Of a stretch of DNA of 64,000 nt, positions 1 to 10,359 are shown piece after piece. How positions within the stretch are numbered: the stretch's first letter is position 1; every line of letters starts with the position of its first letter. This DNA comes from an uncultured Alphaproteobacteria bacterium (GTDB taxonomy: Bacteria > Pseudomonadota > Alphaproteobacteria > HIMB59 > GCA-002718135): positions 139,127-203,126 of the forward strand of contig CACNHX010000002.1 of NCBI GenBank assembly GCA_902620425.1, written 5' to 3'. A program made the translations under genes and the position numbers. The notes beneath the pieces were generated by a model that saw nothing but the letters and a program-made list of their open reading frames with translations, was not told the DNA's origin and searched no databases.

Positions 1-30
1 AATATTAAGCTTGTTAGTTCAAATAATTAA
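1..30 (+). CDS. C-terminal end of an upstream CDS, possibly ftsL (partial)
   Basis: The first ten codons in frame 1 run open to a TAA at 28-30, four bases before the ftsI start. In alphaproteobacterial dcw clusters the gene just upstream of ftsI is normally ftsL, so this may be its tail. Only nine residues are visible, so the identity rests on position alone. Confidence 0.3.
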   Translation, partial: NIKLVSSNN

Positions 31-33
31 TTA

Positions 34-1683
34 ATGTTAAGTAAACTAAAATTATTTGATAGTGATTCTTTAAAATTACTTCATAGAAGAGTTTTTTTTT
101 CAATTACAATTTTTATCTTCGTCTATTTTATTTCTATTTATAGAATCTCGTCAATTATGCTCTTTCCTGATGTGCATGATGATACCGCTAATTATATAAA
201 AAAAGATATTAGGGGCAGTATTTATGATAGGAATGGAAATATAGTTGCTACATCAATTGAAAGTATCTCTTTATCAATTAACCCTAATAAGATAAATAAT
301 AAAAAAGAACTAGCCAATAAATTGGGATTAATTCTTGATTTAGATATAAAGAAAATAGAAAAAAAATTATTATCAACAAGTAAATTTATTTGGATAAAAA
401 GAAATATATCTCCAGTTGAATATCAAGAAATAATTAATCTTGGTGAAATAAACATCAAAGCTCATAAGGAATTTAAAAGAATTTATCCTTATAAGAATAC
501 GTTGTCACATATTCTTGGATATGTAGATATTGATCAAATTGGTCAAAGTGGAATTGAGAGGTATTTTGAAAATGATCTCGCAAAATCACAAGATATAATT
601 ATTAGTATTGATACTAATTTACAGCAGTTGGTTAGAGAAAATCTCTTAAAAACAATAAATAATTATAAAGCTGAATCTGGTTTAGCTATAGTTATGGATA
701 TTACTAACGGTCAAATCTTATCATCAGTAAGTTTACCTGATTATAATCCTGAGGACAAATCCTCATATAATAACAATAATTTAATGAATAGAGTTTTTCA
801 GTCTAATTATGAAATGGGATCAACTTTCAAACCAATAACTGCCACTATTGGATTTGATTTAGATATTTTAGATCCTCAAATGACTTTTGATGTTACAAAA
901 AAATATTTAAATATAAGTGATCATGATAAATACAAAGATAACGGCATTTATGATGTTGAAAAAATAATTGTTGAATCATCCAATATTGGTACAGCTCAGA
1001 TTGCTACTTTGATTGGAAAAAAAAACCAAATAGAATTTTTTGAAAAAATAGGTTTCAATAAAAAAATAAATATAGAAAATAAAGAAAGTTCAGCTCCCTT
1101 AGGAAACAAAAATAATTGGGGTAAGCTAGAAACAGCAACTATAGGATTTGGTCATGGATTTGCAATTACGCCTCTTCATTTAGTTAAAGCTTATGCTTCA
1201 TTAGCGAATAATGGGAATGAGGTTTTTCCTACACTTCAATTAAACAAAGAATTTGAACAAAAACAAATTTTTAATAATAAAGAATCATCTAAATTCTTTA
1301 TCAATTTATTAAATTCTGTTGTTCTTAAAACTGAATACACTGGTCCCAGAGTAAAAGTAGATGGTTATTCTGTAGGAGGTAAAACGGGAACATCAGAATT
1401 ACTAAATCCAAATGGTGGATATTACAAAGATAGAAACTTAACTTCTTTTATTGGAATATTCCCAATAAATAATCCACAATATGTAATTTACACTGCTGTT
1501 GAATATCCAAAAAAGAAAACAGGCACTAAAGAAAGAATGACTGGAGCAAGAGTTAATGCACCCTTGGTAAAAGACATTATTATTGATATTATAAGCCTTT
1601 TTAATATTTCAAAAGATAAAAACGATGATCTTCTAAAAGTAGACACAAATTTTTTATATAGAAAATTAAATGCTACTGTCTAA
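34..1683 (+). CDS. ftsI: Septal peptidoglycan transpeptidase FtsI (PBP3)
   Basis: This is the class B penicillin-binding protein that cross-links septal peptidoglycan in the periplasm as partner of FtsW. Residues about 19-40 form the single N-terminal membrane anchor, followed by the dimerisation domain and a C-terminal transpeptidase domain. The penicillin-binding motifs are present: SxxK with serine 263 and lysine 266 (GSTFK), SxN at 315-317 (SSN) and KTG at 450-452. At 549 residues it has normal class B length. Its end overlaps murE by 14 bases. Position first in ftsI-murE-murF-mraY supports FtsI rather than PBP2, which is separately present at 36399. No clear Shine-Dalgarno sequence precedes the ATG. 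Confidence 0.96.
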   Translation: MLSKLKLFDSDSLKLLHRRVFFSITIFIFVYFISIYRISSIMLFPDVHDDTANYIKKDIRGSIYDRNGNIVATSIESISLSINPNKINNKKELANKLGLILDLDIKKIEKKLLSTSKFIWIKRNISPVEYQEIINLGEINIKAHKEFKRIYPYKNTLSHILGYVDIDQIGQSGIERYFENDLAKSQDIIISIDTNLQQLVRENLLKTINNYKAESGLAIVMDITNGQILSSVSLPDYNPEDKSSYNNNNLMNRVFQSNYEMGSTFKPITATIGFDLDILDPQMTFDVTKKYLNISDHDKYKDNGIYDVEKIIVESSNIGTAQIATLIGKKNQIEFFEKIGFNKKINIENKESSAPLGNKNNWGKLETATIGFGHGFAITPLHLVKAYASLANNGNEVFPTLQLNKEFEQKQIFNNKESSKFFINLLNSVVLKTEYTGPRVKVDGYSVGGKTGTSELLNPNGGYYKDRNLTSFIGIFPINNPQYVIYTAVEYPKKKTGTKERMTGARVNAPLVKDIIIDIISLFNISKDKNDDLLKVDTNFLYRKLNATV

Positions 1684-3088
1684 TTTATCAAAAGTTATAA
1701 GAGTAAATAAAACGTACAACTTTAATAAAAATAAATATTTCTCTGCAATTACCTCTAACTCAAAATTTACTAATAACAAAACGTTGTTTGTTTATGACAA
1801 ACATACAAAGGTAAAAAAGATTTATTTAGATGAAGTACTTAAGAATAAAACTCCTGCTATAATTTCAAATAAATATATTAAAAACTTAAAAATTCCTCAA
1901 TTTGTTGTATCTAATATTAATTTTGAGATACATTATTTATTAACTAAGCTTCATAGCAATATTCCCTTTAAAACACTAGCAGTTACAGGTACCAATGGAA
2001 AGACATCAGTTGTTTGGTATATTTCAAAAATTCTTAATTCACTAAAATATAATAATACGATGGTTGGTACTTTAGGACATTTTGTAAACGGAAAAAAAAT
2101 AAATGATATAAATTTAACAACACCCGCTTATGAAGAATTATTTAGATATGGATCTTCGAATAAAAAGGAAAAAAATATTTTTATTTTTGAAGCTTCAAGT
2201 CACGCTCTAGAACAAAACAGGTTAAGAAATTATCAAATAAATATTGCAGCTATTACAAACATTTCAAAAGATCATCTTGATTACCATAAAACATTCTCAA
2301 ATTATAAAAAATCTAAAATTAAACTTTTCTCTAATCATTTAGTAAATTCTGGATTTGCTATAATTAATTCAAGATTAAACATCTTATCTGAATTAAAAAA
2401 AACATTGATAAAAAAAAATGCAAAAATTAAATATTTCGGAAATAAAAATATAAAATTAATAAAAATCAATGATTTTGTATATTTGAATATTAATAATACA
2501 AAATATAAACTAGAAAATCTAAAACTTAAAACAAGTATAGAATTAGAAAATTTAGAATGCGCGATTACTTGTTGCTTAGCACTTAACATAAGTCAAAGTA
2601 AAATTATAAGAGTATTATCAAAAGTTACAAATCCATCAGGTCGTTTGCAAACAATTGATTATAAGAAAAAAAAATCAAAAATTATTATTGATTATGCACA
2701 TACACCAGATGCTTTGAAAAAAATTCTACTTGCTTATAAAATCAAAAAAATGAAACCATCAATTTTATTTGGGTGTGGCGGTGATAGAGATAGAAGTAAG
2801 CGAAAATCTATGGCATTAATTGCAAATAAATATGCTGATAAAATTTATATAACGGATGACAATCCTAGAAACGAAAATCCATCTAAAATAAGGAAAAATA
2901 TTCTAAAGTATTGTTCTAGAGCTATGGAAGTATCTGATAGAAGAAAAGCAATTAAATTAGCTATTAAAGAATTAAAAATGAATGAAATTTTAATAGTAGC
3001 AGGTAAAGGGCACGAAAAATTTCAAGTTTTAAAAAATAAAACAATTAAGTTTGATGATTTTACAGTTGTTAAACAATTATTAAATTAA
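1670..3088 (+). CDS. murE: UDP-MurNAc-tripeptide synthetase (meso-DAP-adding) MurE
   Basis: MurE adds the third amino acid of the stem peptide to UDP-MurNAc-L-Ala-D-Glu, using ATP, in the cytoplasm. The ATP-binding motif TGTNGKT lies at residues 106-112. A DNPR motif (TDDNPRNENP) is present late in the protein; in this family it marks enzymes that add meso-diaminopimelate rather than lysine. Length is 472 residues. The ATG lies inside the end of ftsI, and the stop overlaps the murF start as TAATG, so translation is probably coupled. Confidence 0.96.
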   Translation: MLLSNLSKVIRVNKTYNFNKNKYFSAITSNSKFTNNKTLFVYDKHTKVKKIYLDEVLKNKTPAIISNKYIKNLKIPQFVVSNINFEIHYLLTKLHSNIPFKTLAVTGTNGKTSVVWYISKILNSLKYNNTMVGTLGHFVNGKKINDINLTTPAYEELFRYGSSNKKEKNIFIFEASSHALEQNRLRNYQINIAAITNISKDHLDYHKTFSNYKKSKIKLFSNHLVNSGFAIINSRLNILSELKKTLIKKNAKIKYFGNKNIKLIKINDFVYLNINNTKYKLENLKLKTSIELENLECAITCCLALNISQSKIIRVLSKVTNPSGRLQTIDYKKKKSKIIIDYAHTPDALKKILLAYKIKKMKPSILFGCGGDRDRSKRKSMALIANKYADKIYITDDNPRNENPSKIRKNILKYCSRAMEVSDRRKAIKLAIKELKMNEILIVAGKGHEKFQVLKNKTIKFDDFTVVKQLLN

Positions 3089-4452
3089 TGATCGAATTAA
3101 ATCAATTAGAGAAATATATAATATCTAAAAAAGATAAAATTCAAATATCAAGTAAAGATATTAAAAGTGGCGATATATTTCTTGCTTTAAAAGGTAAAAG
3201 GTTTCATGGAAACAAGTTTTTAAATGAAGCAATAGATAAAGGTGCAAAATTTTGTGTAACTGATAATAAAAATTTCAACAAAAATAAAAAAATTTTATAT
3301 GTAAATAATATTTATAAGTATCTTTCAAAAATAGCAAAAACGAAACGAGATTTATACAAAGGTAAAGTAATAGGCATTACTGGCAGTGCTGGTAAAACTA
3401 CTTTAAAAGAAACTTTAGCATTTTTCTTAAAAAAAGATCATACCATTTCTTACTCAAAGAAAAGTTATAATAATCAGTTAGGCGTATTAATTTCTTTACT
3501 AAATTTAAATTTAAAATCAAATTATGCAATTTTTGAAATTGGAACAAATAATTTTGGTGAGATAAAATTTCTTAGTAATTTAGTCAAACCATCAGAGGTA
3601 TTTATTACAAATATACAATCTACTCACCTTGAAAATTTCCAAACTAAAAATAATATTGCCAGAGAAAAAGCTGATATATTTATTTCTAAATATAATAATA
3701 ATAGGAAAAATCTATATCTCAATGTTTCTTCTAAATCTGAAAATATTTTAATCACAAAAGCAAAAAAAGAAAAAAATCTTAAAATAATTCGTATTGATAA
3801 TTCTTCAAAAAAATATTTTATTAAAAAAATATCTCCCTATAAAAAATTGCATAAAGTAACTTTATCAATTAATAAAAAAAAGGTTAATATTGTTACTGAT
3901 GTAATAGTAAAGCATAGATTAAATAACTTATTATTTTGTCTTGCATTTTATAATGAAAATTCTCTGAACATTAAATCAGTTCTAAATCGTTTCAAGTTTT
4001 TAAAACCAGTGGAAGGTAGGGGATTAGTTCATAAAATTTCTTTAAATAAAAAAAAAATAAATATTATTGATGAATCTTATAATGCTAATCCTGATACAAT
4101 GTTGCAAAGCATAAAAAACTTAGAAAATATCAAAGTAAAAAATAATAAAAAAATAATAATTCTAGGGACAATGAATGAATTAGGAAATAATTCTTATAAA
4201 ATTCATTATAAATTACTACAACAATTAGATGTCACTATTTTTAAATTTGTAATTTTATGTGGCGAATTCTTTGAATTATCTGTAAAAAATTTAAATCCAA
4301 ATAATGAATTTATCCATTTTAAAAATACAAATAAAATTATGCAATTTTTAAAAGAGAAAGTGCATAATAATGACATTATTTTAATTAAATGTTCTAATTC
4401 GACAAAAATAAATAAGTTTGCAAAAACATTATTAAAACAGGTATCGATTTGA
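3088..4452 (+). CDS. murF: UDP-MurNAc-tripeptide--D-Ala-D-Ala ligase MurF
   Basis: MurF adds the D-Ala-D-Ala dipeptide to complete the UDP-MurNAc-pentapeptide in the cytoplasm. The Mur ligase P-loop GSAGKT is at residues 99-104, followed by the central Mur ligase domain and a C-terminal domain carrying the DESYNANPDT segment typical of MurF. At 454 residues it matches the family. It starts on the TAATG overlap with murE, and its TGA overlaps the mraY TTG start. Lysine and asparagine codons are extremely frequent, as in the whole cluster. Confidence 0.95.
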   Translation: MIELNQLEKYIISKKDKIQISSKDIKSGDIFLALKGKRFHGNKFLNEAIDKGAKFCVTDNKNFNKNKKILYVNNIYKYLSKIAKTKRDLYKGKVIGITGSAGKTTLKETLAFFLKKDHTISYSKKSYNNQLGVLISLLNLNLKSNYAIFEIGTNNFGEIKFLSNLVKPSEVFITNIQSTHLENFQTKNNIAREKADIFISKYNNNRKNLYLNVSSKSENILITKAKKEKNLKIIRIDNSSKKYFIKKISPYKKLHKVTLSINKKKVNIVTDVIVKHRLNNLLFCLAFYNENSLNIKSVLNRFKFLKPVEGRGLVHKISLNKKKINIIDESYNANPDTMLQSIKNLENIKVKNNKKIIILGTMNELGNNSYKIHYKLLQQLDVTIFKFVILCGEFFELSVKNLNPNNEFIHFKNTNKIMQFLKEKVHNNDIILIKCSNSTKINKFAKTLLKQVSI

Positions 4453-5537
4453 TTAAATATTTGGCCTTTGAATACCAATCTTTATTTAGTTTTCTAAATA
4501 TTTTTAGCTATATAACATTTAGAGCTGGCGCCTCTATTCTTACTGGATTATTTTTCTCTCTCATATTTGGAAATTATATTATTAATAAATTATCAAATGT
4601 TCAGCCAACTGGCCAGCCAATAAGAGATGATGGTCCAGAGTCACATATAATTGCAAAAAAAGGTACTCCTACAATGGGTGGCCTGTTGATTATTTTAAGT
4701 GTTTTTGTTTCAACAATTATTTGGGCTGATTTACAAAATATTTTTATATGGATTTTACTTTCAACTATTTTAATTTTTGGATCTATTGGTTTTGCAGATG
4801 ACTACAGTAAAATCAAATCAAATACCAGTAAGGGTATTTCATCAAAAATAAGAATTATATTTCAAATCATTTTTTCTTTTTTCATTACATATTTAATTCT
4901 TATCAATTTAGATCCAAGTATAAGCAAATCTATGACATTTCCTTTCTTTAAAAATTTAATTATAGATTTTGGAATATTTTATTTTCTAATTTCCATATTT
5001 ATAATTATTGGATCGGCTAATGCAGTAAACCTAACTGATGGACTTGATGGTTTAGCAATTGTCCCTGTAATGATAGTTGCTATGTCTTTTGCTTTCATAG
5101 CTTATGTTTCAGGTAATATAGTTTTTTCTAATTATTTACTTATCCAATATATTCCTGGAACCGGTGAATTAGCAGTTTTTTGTGGTTCTTTAATTGGAGC
5201 CGCTTTAGGTTTTCTTTGGTTTAACGCACCACCTGCTAAAGTTTTTATGGGTGATACAGGATCTTTAGCATTAGGCGGCTCTTTAGGCTCAGTAGCAATA
5301 ATATGCAAACATGAAATTCTTCTTGCAATAATAGGAGGTTTATTTGTTCTAGAAACCTTGTCTGTAGTAATCCAAGTATTCATTTTTAAAATGACAGGAA
5401 AAAGGGTTTTTTTAATGGCTCCACTACATCATCATTTTGAAAAAAAGGGATGGCCTGAGTCAACAATAGTTATTCGTTTTTGGATAATTACTATTGTATT
5501 AGCTTTGATAGGTCTTGCAACTTTAAGAATAAGATAA
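4449..5537 (+). CDS. mraY: Phospho-MurNAc-pentapeptide translocase MraY
   Basis: MraY transfers phospho-MurNAc-pentapeptide to undecaprenyl phosphate, giving lipid I, at the inner membrane. The 362-residue protein is polytopic, with the conserved aspartate segments DDYSK and NLTDGLDGL and the HHHFEKKGW loop near the C-terminus. I take the TTG at 4449 as the start because the resulting N-terminus, ending in FSYITFRAG, aligns with that of other MraY proteins; it overlaps the murF stop. The TAA forms TAATG with murD. Confidence 0.96.
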   Translation: MIKYLAFEYQSLFSFLNIFSYITFRAGASILTGLFFSLIFGNYIINKLSNVQPTGQPIRDDGPESHIIAKKGTPTMGGLLIILSVFVSTIIWADLQNIFIWILLSTILIFGSIGFADDYSKIKSNTSKGISSKIRIIFQIIFSFFITYLILINLDPSISKSMTFPFFKNLIIDFGIFYFLISIFIIIGSANAVNLTDGLDGLAIVPVMIVAMSFAFIAYVSGNIVFSNYLLIQYIPGTGELAVFCGSLIGAALGFLWFNAPPAKVFMGDTGSLALGGSLGSVAIICKHEILLAIIGGLFVLETLSVVIQVFIFKMTGKRVFLMAPLHHHFEKKGWPESTIVIRFWIITIVLALIGLATLRIR

Positions 5538-6853
5538 TGTATTTAATTTATGGAATTCAAAAATCAGGACTTTCTATAGTAAATTATTTTGAAAATAAAA
5601 AAATAAAATTTAAGATGTGGGATGATAATCCAATAGTAAGAAAAGCTATAAAAAAAAATTATAATAAAGATTATTTTTTTAACATTAAAAAAGATAAGTT
5701 AAATGATTTTGAAAAAATTTTTGTTAGCCCTGGAATATCTTTAAGACTAAAAAAATTTCAAAGAAAAAATATATCTCAAAAAGTAAATAGAGATCTAAAT
5801 CTATACATCTCAAATTTAACAAATGAAAAGATAGTAGCTATTACTGGCACAAATGGGAAATCAACAACAACCAAATTAATAGGAGATATTTTAAAAAAAA
5901 ATAAGATTAAAACGTTTGTTGGGGGCAATATTGGAGAATCATTATGCAATGCTTTTCTTCTTAAAAAAAAATATAAAGCTCATGTTATCGAATTAAGTTC
6001 TTTTCAATTAGAAACGGTTAAGTCACTTGATAGTAGAATATCAGTAATAACAAATTTATCTGGTGATCATTTAGATAGGTACAAAGGTATTAGAGATTAT
6101 GTTAGTCAGAAGAAAAATATTATTACTAAAAATGGAATTAATTTGTTATCAATTGATGATATTTATTCAAGAAAGATATTTAATCAAAAAAAAATTAAAA
6201 ATAAAATTAGTTTTTCTTTAGTCGATAAATCAGCTGATTGTTTCGCTAACAATGATTATATTCTAGATAATTACTTCAAAAAAAACAAAAAATTATCTAT
6301 AAAAAAAATCTCAAAAGATTTAGAAGGTAATTTTAATATTCAAAATATTTTAATATCATACATATGTAGCAAAATATTAAAAATTCCAGAATCTAATTTT
6401 CTTAAGGTTATTAAAACATTTAAGGGTCTGCCATTTAGATCATCTACAATTTTTACAAATAATAAATTAAAAATAGTAAATAATAGTAAATCTACTAATT
6501 TAAATTCAACAATAAATTCAGTTGTAAATTATAATAATATTTACCTAATCTTAGGAGGCATAGCTAAAGAAAAAAATTTTGAAATTCTTCTAAAATATAA
6601 AAATAAAATTAGCTGTGTATATACTTACGGAAAATCAGGAAATTTCATTGAAAAAAAATTAAAAAAAAAATTGGTTGTAAAAAAATTGATAAATTTAAAA
6701 TCAGTTATCAAAGAAACCTTCAAGGATATAAAAAAAAATTCAAATCAATCAACTATACTATTCGCTCCTGCATGTGCCTCTTATGATCAATATAAAAATT
6801 TTGAAGAAAGAGGCATACATTTTAATAAATTAATTAAAAATTATATAAATTAA
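5537..6853 (+). CDS. murD: UDP-MurNAc-L-alanine--D-glutamate ligase MurD
   Basis: MurD adds D-glutamate to UDP-MurNAc-L-Ala. The ATP-binding motif TGTNGKS is at about residues 103-109, with HLDRY and NNSKSTN segments further on as in MurD. I set the start at the ATG of the TAATG overlap with mraY (5537), giving 438 residues and an N-terminus reading MYLIYGIQKSG. The frame is open upstream to a TTG at 5480, but that would put 19 unrelated residues before the nucleotide-binding strand. ftsW follows two bases after the stop. Confidence 0.95.
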   Translation: MYLIYGIQKSGLSIVNYFENKKIKFKMWDDNPIVRKAIKKNYNKDYFFNIKKDKLNDFEKIFVSPGISLRLKKFQRKNISQKVNRDLNLYISNLTNEKIVAITGTNGKSTTTKLIGDILKKNKIKTFVGGNIGESLCNAFLLKKKYKAHVIELSSFQLETVKSLDSRISVITNLSGDHLDRYKGIRDYVSQKKNIITKNGINLLSIDDIYSRKIFNQKKIKNKISFSLVDKSADCFANNDYILDNYFKKNKKLSIKKISKDLEGNFNIQNILISYICSKILKIPESNFLKVIKTFKGLPFRSSTIFTNNKLKIVNNSKSTNLNSTINSVVNYNNIYLILGGIAKEKNFEILLKYKNKISCVYTYGKSGNFIEKKLKKKLVVKKLINLKSVIKETFKDIKKNSNQSTILFAPACASYDQYKNFEERGIHFNKLIKNYIN

Positions 6854-6855
6854 CC

Positions 6856-7917
6856 ATGGAATATTTAAAGAATTGGTGGAGTTCAATTGATAGAATTAAT
6901 ATTATATTAATATTATCATTGGGTTTTACGGGATTAATACTTTCATTTTCCATAGATGAAAATTTATCCATAAATAGACACTCTATTTTTTTTATTTTTT
7001 CAGTTTTTTTACTTATTGCGTTATCAGACTTAGATAGTAAAAATATTAGAAGAATTTCACTGTTTTTATTTTTTATTTTATTAATAATAATACTGCTAAT
7101 ACTTTTTTTAGATTACGAAGTTAAAGGCGCTAAGAGATGGTTTCAAATATTTAACTTTACACTTCAACCTTCAGAGATAATTAAGCCTATTTTTGTCATA
7201 TTGACTGCATGGTGTATAAGTAAATCTATAGAAGATAAAAAATTTTATTTACCTTTACTATTTGTTTTTTTCTTCTTGCTTTTAACTTTAATACTTATGC
7301 AGCCTGATTTGGGAATGACAGTTTTACTGTCAGCAACTTTTTTTTGCCAGTTATTCGTTGCTGGTTTATCAATTTTTTTAGTTATTGTTGCATTTTTATT
7401 TATATTAGGAATTTCAATTTTTTCTTATTTTATTTTTGATCATGTTCAATCAAGAATTAATTCATTTCTTGGCGGATTAGGTGGGACTGATACATATCAA
7501 ATAGATTTAAGTATTCAAGCTTTCAAAAATGGCGGGCTACTTGGAAAGGGTCCAGGGCAAGGTATTTTAAAAGAAAAAATTCCTGATGCTAACACTGATT
7601 TTATTTTTGCTGTTGCTGGAGAAGAATTAGGATTTATTTTTTGTTTAATAATTATTTTTATAATTCTATCTATTATAATAAGAAGCTTATTAAAAGTTCT
7701 ACAACTTGAAGATACATATAAAATTATAGCAATTAGTGGTTTAATTTGCTCATTTGGATTACAATGCTTAATTAATATCTTTAGCTCGCTGGGCCTTATA
7801 CCAACAAAGGGTATGACACTGCCATTTGTAAGTTATGGAGGTTCTTCCATGATATCAATAGCAATTTTATTTGGTTTTTTATTATCTCTTACAAACAAAA
7901 AAAATGAAGAATTATGA
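6856..7917 (+). CDS. ftsW: Lipid II polymerase FtsW (SEDS family)
   Basis: FtsW is the SEDS-family glycosyltransferase that polymerises lipid II at the septum together with FtsI. The 353-residue protein has about ten hydrophobic segments and family signatures GAKRWF, LQPSE(I), QPDLG and a C-terminal PFVSYGGSS. A paralogue, rodA, is at 38201; its location between murD and murG identifies this copy as FtsW. The ATGA overlap with murG at 7914-7917 suggests coupled translation. Confidence 0.95.
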   Translation: MEYLKNWWSSIDRINIILILSLGFTGLILSFSIDENLSINRHSIFFIFSVFLLIALSDLDSKNIRRISLFLFFILLIIILLILFLDYEVKGAKRWFQIFNFTLQPSEIIKPIFVILTAWCISKSIEDKKFYLPLLFVFFFLLLTLILMQPDLGMTVLLSATFFCQLFVAGLSIFLVIVAFLFILGISIFSYFIFDHVQSRINSFLGGLGGTDTYQIDLSIQAFKNGGLLGKGPGQGILKEKIPDANTDFIFAVAGEELGFIFCLIIIFIILSIIIRSLLKVLQLEDTYKIIAISGLICSFGLQCLINIFSSLGLIPTKGMTLPFVSYGGSSMISIAILFGFLLSLTNKKNEEL

Positions 7918-8999
7918 AAGAAAATTTTTTACTAATTACAGGAGGAACAGGTGGACATGTTATACCAGCAAAAAATTTTGCTAATTATTTATCTAATAAA
8001 AATATAAATTGTACAATTATAACTGACAAAAGAGGCTATAAATACTTTGATAATTATAATGGAAAAATTTATATAATTAGCTCGTCAAATTTGAATGGAA
8101 ACCTAATATTTAAAATCTTTGGCATATTTCAAATTTTATTCGGATTAATTCAATCATTCATTATTATATTTTTATTAAAACCATCCCATTCTATTTCTTT
8201 TGGAAGTTATGCTTCGTTTTCTCCAATGTTAACTTGTATGTTACTTAAACCAATTTATAAAGTTAAACTTTATATACATGAACAAAATTCAATAATAGGA
8301 AGAACTAATAAATTTTTTTTAAATTTTTCAAATAAATTATTTTTAAATTTTGATATTAAATCTAAAATCAATTCAAAGTTTAAAGATAAAATATTTGTAG
8401 TTGGTTCTCCAGAAAATAATTTTCAAAAAAATTATAACATAAGCAATAAAAATTCTAAGAGTAACTTTACAATTTTTATTTCTGGTGGCAGTCAAGGATC
8501 AGAATTTGTATCAAATTTTGCAACAAATCTTATTAAAATTATAGATAATGAAAAAATTATAAAAGCTAAATTTATATTTCAGTGTTCTAAACATTTGATA
8601 AAAAAATATGAAGCAGAATTTCAAAATATTAAATCGCCAATAATTTTGAAAGATTTTTTTATAAATGTAGATGAAATACTAGCTAATTCTAATTTAGCAA
8701 TATGCAGAGCTGGAGCAGGAACAATTGTTGATTTAATTAACTTTAAACTTCCCTCGATATTAATTCCTTTACCTTCTTCAAAAGATAATCATCAATTTTT
8801 TAATGCTGAAATATTAGCTAAACATGACTTAGCCATAATTTTTGATCAAAATAATGATGTTTTAGACAAAGCAAAAAGACATATTTATGAAACATATAGT
8901 AATGAAAGTAAATTAGAATCAATGAATAAAAAATTTGATATGATTAAAGTTAAAAACTCTAATACTTTAATTTATAAATTAATACTAAATGCAAATTAA
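7914..8999 (+). CDS. murG: Lipid I GlcNAc transferase MurG
   Basis: MurG adds GlcNAc from UDP-GlcNAc to lipid I on the cytoplasmic face of the membrane, giving lipid II. The N-terminal glycine-rich loop GGTGGHVIPA (residues about 9-18), a second G-loop GGSQGS, and the CRAGAGTIVD segment of the UDP-GlcNAc site are all visible. At 361 residues it is normal length. It overlaps ftsW by four bases and murC by eleven. Confidence 0.95.
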   Translation: MKENFLLITGGTGGHVIPAKNFANYLSNKNINCTIITDKRGYKYFDNYNGKIYIISSSNLNGNLIFKIFGIFQILFGLIQSFIIIFLLKPSHSISFGSYASFSPMLTCMLLKPIYKVKLYIHEQNSIIGRTNKFFLNFSNKLFLNFDIKSKINSKFKDKIFVVGSPENNFQKNYNISNKNSKSNFTIFISGGSQGSEFVSNFATNLIKIIDNEKIIKAKFIFQCSKHLIKKYEAEFQNIKSPIILKDFFINVDEILANSNLAICRAGAGTIVDLINFKLPSILIPLPSSKDNHQFFNAEILAKHDLAIIFDQNNDVLDKAKRHIYETYSNESKLESMNKKFDMIKVKNSNTLIYKLILNAN

Positions 9000-10359
9000 C
9001 AGTAAAATTCATTTTATAGGTATTTCAGGAATAGGAATGTCTGGTATTGCAGAATTGATGCTGGATAAAGGATATTCGATTCAGGGTAGTGATATATCAG
9101 TAAATGACAATACTAAAAGATTAAAGAAAAAAGGTATAAAATTTTTTTTAGGACATAATAAAAAAAATATTAAAAATGCTCATGCTATAGTTTATTCATC
9201 TGCAATTAGAAAAAATAATCCTGAAATAAAAGAGGCATATATTAAAAAAATACCAGTTCTTTCTCGAGCTGATATGCTTTCTGAATTAATGAAAAATAAA
9301 AAATCTATTGCCATAGCTGGATCTCACGGAAAAACTACTACTACTAGTTTGGTAGGAAATATTTTTAAAGAAGCAGGTTTAGATCCTACTATTGTAAATG
9401 GCGGTATTATAAATTCATTTTCTAATAATAATCGTTATGGAAAAGGTGAATGGATGATTGTTGAAGCAGACGAGAGTGATGGTACCTTTTTAAAGCTTCC
9501 ACATCAAATATCAATTATTACCAATTTAGATATTGAACACATGGATTTTTATAAGTCAAAAAAAAATTTAATTAATGCATTTGAAAAATTTATAAATCTG
9601 CTTCCATTTTATGGAACCACAATAATGTGTTATGATGATAAGAATCTTAAATTACTAATTAACAAAATAAAAAATAGAAATGTTTTAACTTATTCAATAA
9701 AAAATAAAAAAGCAGACGTATTAATCTTTGATATTATACAAAACAAACTAAAAACTTCTTTTAAATTAAAAATTAAAAATAAAATTATTCATTTTTCTAA
9801 TTATAAATTTACTCTCAATGCAATTGGCAATCATAATATTTTAAATGCAACTGCAAGCATTATTGCAGCCAAACTAAATGGAATTAAAAACAAAGATATT
9901 AATAAAGCGTTGACAAATTATGTAGGTGTAAAAAGAAGATTCTCATTTATTGGAAAAAAAAATAAATCCTTTGTTTACGATGATTATGCACATCATCCAA
10001 CAGAAATTGAAGCTACATTAAGTGCAGCTAAAAGTCTAAAAAATAAAGTAATAGTTGTTTTTCAACCACACAGATACACTAGAACTAAAATACTTATTAG
10101 AGAATTTATAAAAGTTTTATCTAAAGTTGATTATTTATTTTTATTAGAAACTTATTCAGCTGGAGAAAAGATTATCAAGGGCGCAACTTCAAAAGACATA
10201 TATTCTAAAATATTAAAAAAAAATAAAAATGCTATATATTTAAAAAATATAGATGATTTAAATAAATTAATGAAACCTTATACATTGCATCAAAATACAA
10301 TTGTTTTTATGGGCGCGGGTTCAATATCAAGTATTGCAAAAAAATATTTGAATAACTAA
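8989..10359 (+). CDS. murC: UDP-MurNAc--L-alanine ligase MurC
   Basis: MurC adds the first stem-peptide residue, L-alanine, to UDP-MurNAc. The N-terminus has the Rossmann motif GISGIGMSGIAE, the P-loop GSHGKT is at residues 111-116, and DDYAHHPTEI follows in the C-terminal domain, all typical of MurC. Length is 456 residues. The stop overlaps murB as TAATG. Confidence 0.96.
   Translation: MQINSKIHFIGISGIGMSGIAELMLDKGYSIQGSDISVNDNTKRLKKKGIKFFLGHNKKNIKNAHAIVYSSAIRKNNPEIKEAYIKKIPVLSRADMLSELMKNKKSIAIAGSHGKTTTTSLVGNIFKEAGLDPTIVNGGIINSFSNNNRYGKGEWMIVEADESDGTFLKLPHQISIITNLDIEHMDFYKSKKNLINAFEKFINLLPFYGTTIMCYDDKNLKLLINKIKNRNVLTYSIKNKKADVLIFDIIQNKLKTSFKLKIKNKIIHFSNYKFTLNAIGNHNILNATASIIAAKLNGIKNKDINKALTNYVGVKRRFSFIGKKNKSFVYDDYAHHPTEIEATLSAAKSLKNKVIVVFQPHRYTRTKILIREFIKVLSKVDYLFLLETYSAGEKIIKGATSKDIYSKILKKNKNAIYLKNIDDLNKLMKPYTLHQNTIVFMGAGSISSIAKKYLNN

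Noticed and set aside
5480-5536. Upstream TTG start for murD
   Set aside because: It overlaps the end of mraY by 58 bases and adds residues unlike MurD; the TAATG start gives the standard 438 residues.
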